Origin: Candidatus Aenigmatarchaeota archaeon
Lineage (GTDB): Archaea > Aenigmatarchaeota > Aenigmatarchaeia > QMZP01 > JAFGSV01
Length of the DNA stretch: 6,376 nucleotides
Assembly (NCBI GenBank): GCA_030624445.1
Contig: JAUXKD010000026.1
Coordinates: forward strand, 1-6,376
Reading direction: 5' to 3'
This document shows, in pieces, positions 1-5,953 of the stretch. Below the pieces are notes generated by a model. That model did not search any database and had not been told where the DNA came from. It saw only the letters and a list, made by a program, of their open reading frames with translations. Every line of letters begins with the position of its first letter. Position 1 is the first letter of the stretch. The position numbers and the translations under genes were made by a program.

Positions 1-3000
1 GTGGAATTGCTGACGCCGGAGAAGGATGCGTTTATGTCATGGGAGAGGGTCTCTGTCACTGTTGCATTCTGCCAGAACTCCGCGACCGTTTGCTGTGGTA
101 TGTAACCGGTGGACTTCGTGTAGCCGTCGAATATGTTCGCGGAGTCGTTGCGGCTGATGTTAACCTCCGCATTGTTTATGTCGCTGCTGAGTTCGTCGAT
201 CACGTGCACGTCAAGGTACCACATGACGTAGACGGAGTCTGTTTCAGTTGGAAAGGCAAAGCCTATGTCCGACTTGTTGAACGTCAGGTTAACAAGGTTG
301 ATGGTGTATCCGTTGGTGCCACGAACCAAGACGTCGTACTCGTTGGTGGCGTTCACGACAGAGTCTGTTATGTTGGTGCCGTCAGCGTCCCAGAGGTAGA
401 AGCCGTAGGCGTCGGATCCTGAGGTCGTGATGTTGTTGCTGATGAACGTGTTGTCACTACCACCCAGCAGGTAGATGCCGATGGCGGAGTTGACTGAGGT
501 CGTGATGGTGTTGCCGGTGATGCTGTTGTTGTTATTGTTACTCCAGAACATAATGCCGTCGGCGTTACCTAATATAGTTATAGTGTTGTTGGTGATGGTG
601 TTGTTGTTGGCGGCGTTCCAGTGGATGTTGCCGTGGGCGCCGGAGCCTGAGGTCGTGATGATGTTGTTTTCAATAGTTCCATTGTACGCGCTGTTTCGGT
701 AGTAGATTGCGTAGGCGCTGGCGGACGTGCTGCCCTGCACGATCACGCAGTCCTTGACGGTGACGTTGTCGTAGCCTGCCGAATTGTCAACGGCGTAGCC
801 TGCCGAACTCGTGGAGTAGTTGATTGTGTAGCCGACACAATCAATGGTGATGTCATTGGCACCTATATCGAAGCATGTGGTTGCGTTGCTGACATTTTGG
901 GTGAGCGTGTATATTCCTGCTGAACTGAGCGTTCCACAGGACGCCTGGGGGACGTCACTCGCTATCATCCAGTTCCGTGATTCTTTCCATCCTGAAATTT
1001 CCAGTTTTCCGAGGGTGAAGAGGTAAGGTGAGACATCAGGGGCGTCGAATTCGTAAGCCAGGTTGTAGGTTTCTCCCTTGTCCAGCTTTCTGTTCCATGT
1101 GAGTGCCTTGGTGTCTCCTGCTGTAGTTACTGTCAGGCCGGATTGGGGTGTTATGGCAAAGGAGGCTGGGACGTATTCTGTGATCGGGCCGTTGTGGTTT
1201 TTGTTGGCCTTGATCGTGAAGTTCATTACGTAAGGGACTGGCGGGTAGATTCTTGTCGGGCCGTCTCTTGAGACGTCGAAATCTGTCCGGATTTGGACTG
1301 AGAAGTTGTCTGAGATGGACCGGATGCCGTTATAGGTTTCGGCGGTCAGGTTCATCAGGTAGGTTCCTGCGGTGGATGTGTTGTAATAGGTGTAGTAGTC
1401 CGGGAGGTTGGTGACGCCGTAGACCTTGCATTCGGGGCTGATTCTTATTTCGTTGTTTTGTGTCGATAGTGTTGTTTTTTCGTTGTTTGGGTTGGTTATT
1501 TCAAGACGCACGTCGGCGTCACAGACCATTCGGCCTCCGTCGTCGAGGACGGCGATTGCTATGATGGCGGTTTCGTTTTCGAGATAGATGGATTTGTGGG
1601 TGTTTATCGCGAGAACTCCCCAGGTGAAGTCCTGTTTTTGGGTGTAGGTTACGCCGTCCTTGGTTAGCTTGAGTGTTATTGTGTATTTCCCTGCCCTGAA
1701 CTGCCGCTGTGTCGGTATTACTATGTTGAATCTGCCTTCTCTCAGTTCTTCTATTTCTGCTTCTATTGTTGTTGGGTCGCCGTTGTGATCAGAGACAAAG
1801 ACCTCTATGGTTTCATTGGCTGTGGTCCATTTCTTCTTTTGCTTTTGTTTCTTTGTTATCGTTTTAGCCAGGGATTCGAGCTCTTCCAGGGTTTTGTTTG
1901 TGTATTCTTCGTATACTTCGTATTCGTCTTTCCATTTGTCGTGCTTGATCAGTTCTTCCTTTGATAGGAATTCGAAGTCGAATACGGAGTCTTCGTCAGG
2001 TTTGAAGTGCTTTTTTATTGGGATTATGGTTGGCATTATGTTCATTGTGATGTTACTTGTTACGTTGATCCGGACGGGGTTTGATGGGGTTGTGTTTATG
2101 CCGTCGCTGGCGTAGAAGGTGACTGTTCTTGTGCCGGTGAAGTTTGTTTGTGGGGTTATGGTTACGGTTGAGCCTGTTATGGTTATACGGATGTTGTTGG
2201 GTTGGGTTGAATCGTAGGTGAGCTGGTCGTCGTCTGGGTCGTCGAAGTGGTTGCTAAGGTCGAGGGAGTATATCTGGTTTTCGATCATGTTGATATCTGG
2301 TATGTTTTGGGTGAGTTCGGGTTCTTTGTTGGCTATCTGGATTTTGGTTGTATAGCTTATGTTTTCTATGAAGACGGTCGTGTTCGGGCCGAGTTCGATA
2401 AGAATAGTGATGGTCTCATTGAATCCTGAGAGTATGCAGGTCTCTATGCAGGCGTTGTCGAAGCGGAAGGTTGGTTCTTCGGGTATGGGTTCTTCGGTTA
2501 TGTTGGGTGTCGTTATGTTGGTTATGTTCTCAGGGGGGTAGGTTACGTTTGTGATGTTTTCTGATGGGGTCGTTATGTTTGAAGGCTGTGGGAGTTCTTC
2601 TGTTATCTCTTCTGATATGTTCTCCGTGACATTGGTTATAGGCTCTGGGACAGTTGGTTCCTCTTCTGCCGGGGGGATTGTTGCGTTTTCTTCGGTTATG
2701 TTTTCTGCTGGAGCGGGTTGGGGAGGCGGTTCTTCAGGGGTGACGTTTACGGGTTCCGGCTCTTCCTCGGGGGGAGCTTCCGGTTGAGGTTCTTCTTCCG
2801 GTGTTACTTCAGGTGGAGGTTGATCTTGTGGTGGGACTTCGGTTTCTTCTACCGGAGTAGTGGTTTCTCCGGGGGTTTCTTCTGAAGTTTCTTCCGGGGT
2901 TTCTTCCTGAGATGCTTCGGGAGGTTGTTCTGGTGGTGTCGGTAGTTCTTCAGAGAGTTCTTCTTGTTCAGATGCGGGAGGTTCTTCGGTGGGTTCTTCT

Positions 3001-3551
3001 CCTGTTGTTTGGATTTCTTCTTCCGGGGTGGTGGTTTCTTCGGGAGGGGTGTCGGTAACTGTATCGGTGACTGTTTCATCGTCGCCAGTGGCCATGCCGG
3101 TGATTGGAGCCCCGCTCTCGGGAGGGGCTCTCTCGTAAATTAGGAGACGTTCGCCGTTCCTTAATGCGTAGACCCTGACCGTGCCGTTGCCGCGGACGTA
3201 TCCGGAGAGGGAGAGGGATTCGGGCTTGGCTGAGAGGTTTACGGTTTTTTGCTGGGTTTCGCTTACGTTCCAGTTCATGCCCATTGAAAGGGAGATGGTC
3301 TCTTCGCTGATGAGATAGCCTGTGGGTTGCAGGAAGAAGAGGGTTCCTCCGCTGACAACAAGTATTGTAGCAAGGATGAGAAAGAGCTTTTTTTCCTTCA
3401 GAAGTAATGTAAAGTTGCTTATGCGGGGAGTTTTTGGTGTTCCCTTCCTGACGTATATGTTTCTTACAACACCATTCTTGTCTCTGATACTGTGGTAAAC
3501 GTATGGTCCGTAAACCTTTCCGTTTTTCTTGATGTACCTTTTGTAGGCCAT
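1..3551 (-). CDS. Giant membrane-anchored surface protein with NosD-like beta-helix (partial, C-terminus beyond window)
   Basis: Codons read from 3551 down to 3 without a stop give 1183 residues, and the frame is still open at the edge. Residues 1-53 are basic and begin MAYKRYIKKNGKVYGPY, a motif I recall at the N-terminus of many DPANN surface proteins. Residues 54-75 are one hydrophobic helix, so the rest should be extracellular. Then come a small beta domain (about 85-140), a Pro/Glu/Thr stalk (156-362), a short domain with CIETC (about 368-372), a cadherin-like domain (408-503, DDPDDD at 437-442), a beta-sandwich region (505-865) resembling a family seen in DPANN and CPR genomes, NosD/PbH1-type beta-helix repeats (872 to about 1095, rich in NNTI and GNTI turns) and the start of a further domain. 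I infer an adhesin or cell-envelope role; no catalytic motif is visible. ATG 3551 is chosen because the conserved motif starts there. An in-frame ATG at 3581 would only add a non-conserved extension. Confidence 0.9.
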   Translation of the reverse strand, partial: MAYKRYIKKNGKVYGPYVYHSIRDKNGVVRNIYVRKGTPKTPRISNFTLLLKEKKLFLILATILVVSGGTLFFLQPTGYLISEETISLSMGMNWNVSETQQKTVNLSAKPESLSLSGYVRGNGTVRVYALRNGERLLIYERAPPESGAPITGMATGDDETVTDTVTDTPPEETTTPEEEIQTTGEEPTEEPPASEQEELSEELPTPPEQPPEASQEETPEETSEETPGETTTPVEETEVPPQDQPPPEVTPEEEPQPEAPPEEEPEPVNVTPEEPPPQPAPAENITEENATIPPAEEEPTVPEPITNVTENISEEITEELPQPSNITTPSENITNVTYPPENITNITTPNITEEPIPEEPTFRFDNACIETCILSGFNETITILIELGPNTTVFIENISYTTKIQIANKEPELTQNIPDINMIENQIYSLDLSNHFDDPDDDQLTYDSTQPNNIRITITGSTVTITPQTNFTGTRTVTFYASDGINTTPSNPVRINVTSNITMNIMPTIIPIKKHFKPDEDSVFDFEFLSKEELIKHDKWKDEYEVYEEYTNKTLEELESLAKTITKKQKQKKKWTTANETIEVFVSDHNGDPTTIEAEIEELREGRFNIVIPTQRQFRAGKYTITLKLTKDGVTYTQKQDFTWGVLAINTHKSIYLENETAIIAIAVLDDGGRMVCDADVRLEITNPNNEKTTLSTQNNEIRISPECKVYGVTNLPDYYTYYNTSTAGTYLMNLTAETYNGIRSISDNFSVQIRTDFDVSRDGPTRIYPPVPYVMNFTIKANKNHNGPITEYVPASFAITPQSGLTVTTAGDTKALTWNRKLDKGETYNLAYEFDAPDVSPYLFTLGKLEISGWKESRNWMIASDVPQASCGTLSSAGIYTLTQNVSNATTCFDIGANDITIDCVGYTINYSTSSAGYAVDNSAGYDNVTVKDCVIVQGSTSASAYAIYYRNSAYNGTIENNIITTSGSGAHGNIHWNAANNNTITNNTITILGNADGIMFWSNNNNNSITGNTITTSVNSAIGIYLLGGSDNTFISNNITTSGSDAYGFYLWDADGTNITDSVVNATNEYDVLVRGTNGYTINLVNLTFNKSDIGFAFPTETDSVYVMWYLDVHVIDELSSDINNAEVNISRNDSANIFDGYTKSTGYIPQQTVAEFWQNATVTETLSHDINASFSGVSNS
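420..660 (-). repeat. Beta-helix coil repeats, visible at DNA level
   Basis: The 13-mer TGAGGTCGTGATG occurs on the plus strand at 420-432, 495-507 and 648-660. The spacings are 75 and 153 bases, or 25 and 51 codons. On the coding strand each copy encodes the I/N-I-T-T-S turn of successive parallel beta-helix rungs (NNIITTSGSG, GNTITTSVNS, SNNITTSGSD). This matches the rung spacing expected of NosD/PbH1-type proteins. A second short duplication, GTAGCCTGCCGAA, lies at 771-783 and 795-807 and encodes a repeated SAGY. The copies are part of the coding sequence and are not a mobile or CRISPR repeat. Confidence 0.75.
2467..3086 (-). other. Low-complexity Pro/Glu/Thr stalk with N-glycosylation cluster (within the surface protein)
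   Basis: Residues 156-362 of the surface protein are almost entirely Pro, Glu, Thr and Ser, with a few Gln, Val, Ile and Asn, and are strongly acidic. The last part (residues 269-352) holds eleven N-X-S/T sequons in 84 residues, several spaced only three residues apart (for example ENITNVT and ENITNITTPNIT). This composition suits an extended stalk holding the globular domains away from the membrane. Archaeal oligosaccharyltransferases use N-X-S/T sites, so dense glycosylation is likely but is inferred. On DNA the tract is a run of GAA, CCT, CCC and ACC codons with few hydrophobic codons. Confidence 0.8.
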
Positions 3552-3736
3552 AGAATCCGCTGCAAATAACAGATAATACATTATTGGTTCTAACCAGATA
3601 AAAAGATATGTCAAAAAAACTTCATTTTTTAATGTAATGTAAAAAGCCTGAATGGTATCGCTTTTAGTTTAAACGGAAAAATCAAAGCATTATTTCATGA
3701 AGAAAATCGGGAAATTATTTTGCCGAAGGTTGATAT
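3552..3736. other. AT-rich intergenic spacer (185 bases)
   Basis: The spacer lies between the PCNA stop codon and the surface-protein start and is about 29% GC. It should hold the end of the PCNA transcript and the promoter of the surface gene. Read on the minus strand it has several T-rich stretches (GATTTTC near 3700, GATTTTTCC near 3677, GGCTTTTTAC near 3643) that could act as archaeal U-tract terminators, but none has a convincing hairpin. There is an imperfect direct repeat of AATGTA around 3634-3644 and a short inverted repeat GGTTCTAACC at 3586-3595. I see no RNA gene in it. Confidence 0.6.
3598..3605 (-). promoter_or_regulatory. Possible box A (TATA) of the surface-protein gene
   Basis: Read on the minus strand this is CTTTTTAT. 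Its centre is about 50 bases upstream of the ATG at 3551, which would give a leader of about 24 bases. A weaker alternative, TATTAT at 3573-3578, has leaderless spacing. No strong Shine-Dalgarno precedes the ATG. Neither box is certain. Confidence 0.3.
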
Positions 3737-4483
3737 CTAATCCTCAACCCTAGGGGCAAGAATGAATCCGAGACTTACTTTGTCCACATCCCTGAACATG
3801 ATCCTCATGGGGTAGTCCGTGCCGAACTCGAGCAGGACGTTTTCCGACAGCTTCGCCGCCTTTATGATTTTTTTCAGGTACTCGAGCGGGTATCTGGCCC
3901 TTATGCTGTCGGCAACTTCCATGTTGACCAGACTCTCTTCACCCTTCCTGAGTTCCAGCTCCGCGGAGGATACGTCGCCCTTTGTCGACATCTTGAAGAG
4001 GCCTGCGGAAGCCTGAAAAACAACGGAGTCCGCCACTATGTCGGCGTCGGCAATCCCCTCTTCCAGCGCCTGCGTTTTCATTTCGATCTTTCCTGTGAAT
4101 TTCAGCTGGTCTATGGGAGGCTTTTCCGTCTGTATATCCAGCAGGGACAGCTCGAACTTCCTTTTCCCGTTCCCTTCGATGGTGATGTTCACCTTGTTCT
4201 CTTTCCCTGACTGTATAATAACCTTGTCCGTGCTTTTGATTCTCTTGATAACGTCAACCAGGGAAGAAAGGTTCATCCCAAGCTCCGTGTCCCCTTCCAC
4301 CTTGAATTCATCGAATGCCGCGCTGGGGATCTGAAAGTCAACGACGGCCACCATTGTCCTGTCAGGCGAAAGCAGGGAAAGGCCGTTCTGGTTTATCTTG
4401 AAGACTCCCTCGTCTATTATTTCGGCTATGATCGGTATGCTGTTCTTTATGAGATCAGTATTGCTTAACACCATCTTGAACAT
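3737..4483 (-). CDS. pcn: DNA polymerase sliding clamp (PCNA)
   Basis: A 248-residue protein matching archaeal PCNA in length and pattern. It forms the homotrimeric ring that tethers DNA polymerase, FEN1, ligase and other PIP-box proteins to DNA. Recognisable segments are the N-terminal domain with GLSLLSPDRTMVAVVDFQIP, the interdomain connecting loop region around LLDIQTEKPPIDQLKF, the C-terminal VLLEFGTDYPMRIMF strand, and the C-terminal LAPRVED that forms part of the partner-binding surface. The start at 4483 is chosen because TAAGGAGG ends 8 bases upstream and because archaeal PCNAs begin near MFK. An ATG at 4504 would add seven residues (MRKEAYK), but these are simply the translation of the Shine-Dalgarno region. 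The gene follows the OB-fold gene by 21 bases, consistent with co-transcription. Confidence 0.96.
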   Translation of the reverse strand: MFKMVLSNTDLIKNSIPIIAEIIDEGVFKINQNGLSLLSPDRTMVAVVDFQIPSAAFDEFKVEGDTELGMNLSSLVDVIKRIKSTDKVIIQSGKENKVNITIEGNGKRKFELSLLDIQTEKPPIDQLKFTGKIEMKTQALEEGIADADIVADSVVFQASAGLFKMSTKGDVSSAELELRKGEESLVNMEVADSIRARYPLEYLKKIIKAAKLSENVLLEFGTDYPMRIMFRDVDKVSLGFILAPRVED

Positions 4484-4491
4484 CTTGTACG

Positions 4492-4499
4492 CCTCCTTA
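4492..4499 (-). promoter_or_regulatory. Strong Shine-Dalgarno of the PCNA gene
   Basis: The minus strand reads TAAGGAGG, followed by an 8-base spacer and ATG at 4483. It is the best ribosome binding site in the window and decides the PCNA start against the upstream in-frame ATG at 4504. It lies just after the OB-fold gene's stop codon (4505-4507), as expected for an internal gene of a polycistronic mRNA. Confidence 0.85.
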
Positions 4500-4504
4500 C
4501 GCAT

Positions 4505-4831
4505 TCATAATTCCTTTAAAGATTTCTCCCACATATCGCTTACCTTTCGCCACAGTTCAACGTCCGCTTTCGAAAAGTCCTGGCATACTTCTCCCTGCAG
4601 CTCGAACCCGCCTTCCAGCGGTATAACCCTTCCCAGCAGCCTCACGAGATTGCCCGGGTTCACCGTTGGCGCCTCTTCGAACGAAGCGTCAATCTTCCCG
4701 GTTCCATCGTCAACCGCCAGGATGTTTTCCTTGAAATCCACGACGGTCCCGACAATGCTCACTCTCGTGTCTTCTGTTCCTACCTCCGATATCTTTCTTT
4801 CCTTGGCGGGCATCCTCTGCGGAGAAGACAT
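4505..4831 (-). CDS. RPA-like single OB-fold nucleic-acid-binding protein
   Basis: A 108-residue protein with one OB-fold of the replication protein A type. The core runs from KISEVGTEDTRVSIVGTVVDF through ILAVDDGTGKIDASF (the usual L-D-D-G-T-G-x-I strand-turn) and NPGNLVRLLGRVIPLEGGFEL to QGEVCQDFSKADVELWRKV. A short helical tail (DMWEKSLKEL) follows. OB-folds of this kind bind single-stranded DNA or serve as small RPA subunits; I infer a role in replication or repair with PCNA, whose gene starts 21 bases downstream. The protein lacks the zinc finger and multiple OB domains of large RPA subunits, so it may be an accessory subunit. The ATG at 4831 is preferred over TTG 4837 and ATG 4813 because a TTTTAAAA box lies about 25 bases upstream and no Shine-Dalgarno precedes any of them. 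Confidence 0.85.
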   Translation of the reverse strand: MSSPQRMPAKERKISEVGTEDTRVSIVGTVVDFKENILAVDDGTGKIDASFEEAPTVNPGNLVRLLGRVIPLEGGFELQGEVCQDFSKADVELWRKVSDMWEKSLKEL

Positions 4832-4846
4832 AAACAAATAATGCAG

Positions 4847-5191
4847 TCAAGTTTTAAAAGTTTTGAGTTGCCTCAGAACTCTCGGGGCAAACTTTATGGC
4901 TGTAAGCAGGGCCGCCACGGCCAAAAGCCAGACAAGAAAGCCTGAGAAAAAGGATACAGCGACTGCCAGGATGCCGACCATGAAGCCGCCACTTTCGCTG
5001 GCGAGATGGGGCTGTCTCCCGTAGGGAACTATGTCATCGATGAACGCAAGGAGGCCAAAGACTATCAGGATTGGAGCTGAAACCGCCCACCCCGGAGCGG
5101 CCCAGATTACAAGACCCCCCGCTATAAGGGAAGCGCAAGAAAAACCCCCTACGACCTCTTGTTCTCCTATAGTCTTCCCCCAGTGAGGCAT
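4847..5191 (-). CDS. Small multi-pass membrane protein, family not recognised
   Basis: A 114-residue, mostly hydrophobic protein. Likely membrane segments are residues 14-33 (FSCASLIAGGLVIWAAP), 37-55 (APILIVFGLLAFIDDIVP) and 69-98, the last long enough for one long helix or two short ones. The segments are joined by a polar loop with the stretch GRQPHLASESGG (about 58-69), and the protein ends in a basic tail (PRVLRQLKTFKT) that should face the cytoplasm. Two acidic residues (Asp52-Asp53) lie at the end of the second segment. I do not recognise a family or function. The stop codon is 15 bases before the OB-fold gene, so read-through into the replication genes is possible, although that gene has its own box A. 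ATG 5191 is supported by a box A at leaderless distance. Confidence 0.75.
   Translation of the reverse strand: MPHWGKTIGEQEVVGGFSCASLIAGGLVIWAAPGWAVSAPILIVFGLLAFIDDIVPYGRQPHLASESGGFMVGILAVAVSFFSGFLVWLLAVAALLTAIKFAPRVLRQLKTFKT
4852..4859 (-). promoter_or_regulatory. Box A (TATA) of the OB-fold/PCNA operon
   Basis: TTTTAAAA centred about 24.5 bases upstream of ATG 4831. Archaeal box A is normally about 26 bases before the transcription start, so transcription would begin at or next to the ATG, giving a leaderless mRNA. It overlaps the final codons of the upstream membrane-protein gene, so the pair can be transcribed independently of it. Confidence 0.55.
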
Positions 5192-5212
5192 ATGTATTTT
5201 TTCGAATATCGC

Positions 5213-5220
5213 ATTAAAAG
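5213..5220 (-). promoter_or_regulatory. Box A (TATA) of the small membrane-protein gene
   Basis: The minus strand reads CTTTTAAT, centred 25.5 bases upstream of ATG 5191. No Shine-Dalgarno lies between them (the spacer is GCGATATTCGAAAAAATACAT), which fits a leaderless transcript. The 69-base gap to the DUF357 stop also argues for a separate promoter. Confidence 0.5.
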
Positions 5221-5260
5221 CTTATCATTTTGCTGGGCTTCCAAGAATGGGCAGGGGAAC

Positions 5261-5524
5261 CTATTTTATCCTCACGTATTCCTTCTTCAGAAATTCCAAA
5301 TCCTTTCCTATTTCCAGCCATGACCAGGCCCAGATTATTGCCTCGAACGACCTCACCGGGTCGCCGTTGTTCAGGAAGTGCCCGGAATCCTTGAGATACG
5401 CCCTGATGTTTCGCAGGAACTCGTCTCCCTTCGTGCCATAAGGCTCGGTGCCTTCCAGTTCCTTCTTCATCCTGACTGTCCACTTATTCGTTTCCTCGAT
5501 CAGCCTCTTTTCGGTCTCTGACAT
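5261..5524 (-). CDS. DUF357 family protein
   Basis: An 87-residue, all-helical soluble protein. Its second half, FLRNIRAYLKDSGHFLNNGD followed by PVRSFEAIIWAWSWLEIG, matches the archaeal DUF357 pattern as I recall it: a Y-x-x-D-x-x-x-F segment, a G-D turn, then an amphipathic A-F-E-x-I-x-W-A-W-x-W-L helix. The first 35 residues are a charged helix (KRLIEETNKWTVRMKKELEG). The family is widespread in archaea and its biochemical role is unknown to me. The aromatic-rich helix suggests helix packing or a protein contact surface rather than an enzyme active site. ATG 5524 is preceded by AAAAGGT with a 4-base spacer. The gene is divergent from the plus-strand pair, with 36 bases between start codons, and lies upstream of the membrane-protein and OB/PCNA genes on the same strand. 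Confidence 0.8.
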   Translation of the reverse strand: MSETEKRLIEETNKWTVRMKKELEGTEPYGTKGDEFLRNIRAYLKDSGHFLNNGDPVRSFEAIIWAWSWLEIGKDLEFLKKEYVRIK

Positions 5525-5531
5525 ACTTACC

Positions 5532-5539
5532 TTTTAAAT
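5532..5539 (+). promoter_or_regulatory. Box A (TATA) of the plus-strand gene pair
   Basis: TTTTAAAT, centred 25.5 bases upstream of ATG 5561, is the same spacing as the boxes of two minus-strand genes. It lies only 8-15 bases upstream of the divergent DUF357 start, over that gene's expected transcription start. Confidence 0.5.
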
Positions 5540-5551
5540 TTGCAAAGGAAA

Positions 5552-5559
5552 GATAAAAA
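5552..5559 (-). promoter_or_regulatory. Possible box A of the DUF357 gene
   Basis: The minus strand reads TTTTTATC within ATATTTTTATCT, centred about 31 bases upstream of ATG 5524. It directly abuts the divergent ATG at 5561. It would give a very short leader of about six bases. It is the only T/A-rich candidate at a workable distance. Confidence 0.35.
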
Positions 5560-5560
5560 T

Positions 5561-5953
5561 ATGTTTGACGCGATTACTTCTGCCTTGGCAGGCGTTCTCC
5601 AGCAGCCGAACCTCTTCGTGTTCTTTATACTCTTCTTTCTTTTTATCCTGGTCGCGTATAAGGCTGTTAAGGTTCTTGTGAGGGGGCTCATAATAGCCGT
5701 TATAGCGGGACTGTTCCCGATCTTCGCCAACATGTTCCTGGGTACCTCGATTCCCACAACGCCGCAGAACCTGCTGTGGTTCGCGATAACGGGCGCAGAG
5801 ATATACTTCGTCTACTACATACTGGTCAGCATAGGCGCTCTGGCCGAGCTTATCATGAGGCCATTCAAAAGGGAGAAAACAAAAAAGGTGGAGAAAATAA
5901 TAATAATGGAGAAGGAGAAAGAAAAGCATGAGAAAGAAAAGCGAGAAAAGTAA
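5561..5953 (+). CDS. Small integral membrane protein with Lys/Glu-rich cytoplasmic tail, family not recognised
   Basis: A 130-residue protein. An N-terminal amphipathic stretch (MFDAITSALAGVLQQP) is followed by three hydrophobic segments at about residues 18-38, 41-60 and 71-97. A highly charged tail (residues 101-130, KREKTKKVEK then repeated EKEKEK and HEKEKREK) should be cytoplasmic by the positive-inside rule. Between segments two and three is a short polar loop, GTSIPTTPQN. I recognise no family. The tail could bind nucleic acid or form a helix; this is inference from charge alone. ATG 5561 is preferred over an in-frame TTG at 5540. Both a box A at leaderless distance and an AAAGGAA Shine-Dalgarno-like stretch (5544-5550) point to it, although a leaderless mRNA would not contain the latter. 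Its last 26 bases overlap the next gene. Confidence 0.8.
   Translation: MFDAITSALAGVLQQPNLFVFFILFFLFILVAYKAVKVLVRGLIIAVIAGLFPIFANMFLGTSIPTTPQNLLWFAITGAEIYFVYYILVSIGALAELIMRPFKREKTKKVEKIIIMEKEKEKHEKEKREK
5912..5917 (+). promoter_or_regulatory. Shine-Dalgarno of the DUF3467-like gene
   Basis: AAGGAG, followed by a 10-base spacer before ATG 5928, lies inside the end of the upstream membrane-protein gene. It supports ATG 5928 over the later in-frame ATG at 5967, which has no such site. It may be fortuitous, because the whole tract is purine-rich. Confidence 0.45.

Noticed and set aside
420..660. CRISPR-like spaced repeats
   Set aside because: The repeats are only 13 bases, unevenly spaced, in frame within a coding sequence, and explained by beta-helix coils.
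39..2787. Several plus-strand open frames (for example 39-422, 475-702, 1807-2115, 2551-2787)
   Set aside because: They are antisense shadows of the long minus-strand gene; their products are low-complexity (runs of Leu, Val, Ser, Gly) while the minus frame gives coherent domains.
2849..3079. Minus-strand frame giving a Lys/Pro-rich 76-residue product
   Set aside because: It is an out-of-frame reading of the Pro/Glu/Thr stalk codons, on the same strand as the real frame.
3552..3581. Upstream in-frame ATG at 3581 for the surface protein
   Set aside because: It adds a non-conserved MYYLLFAADS stretch, and the recognisable N-terminal motif begins at ATG 3551.
4484..4504. Longer PCNA with an N-terminal MRKEAYK
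   Set aside because: Those codons are the Shine-Dalgarno region; TAAGGAGG is placed 8 bases before ATG 4483, and PCNA family length fits the shorter form.
3819..4841. Plus-strand frames opposite PCNA and the OB-fold gene
   Set aside because: They are antisense to two clearly recognised proteins and show Ser/Phe-rich sequence typical of shadows.
5540..5560. TTG start adding seven residues to the plus membrane protein
   Set aside because: ATG 5561 has both a leaderless-distance box A and a Shine-Dalgarno-like stretch; the TTG lies directly after the box A and could not be transcribed from it.
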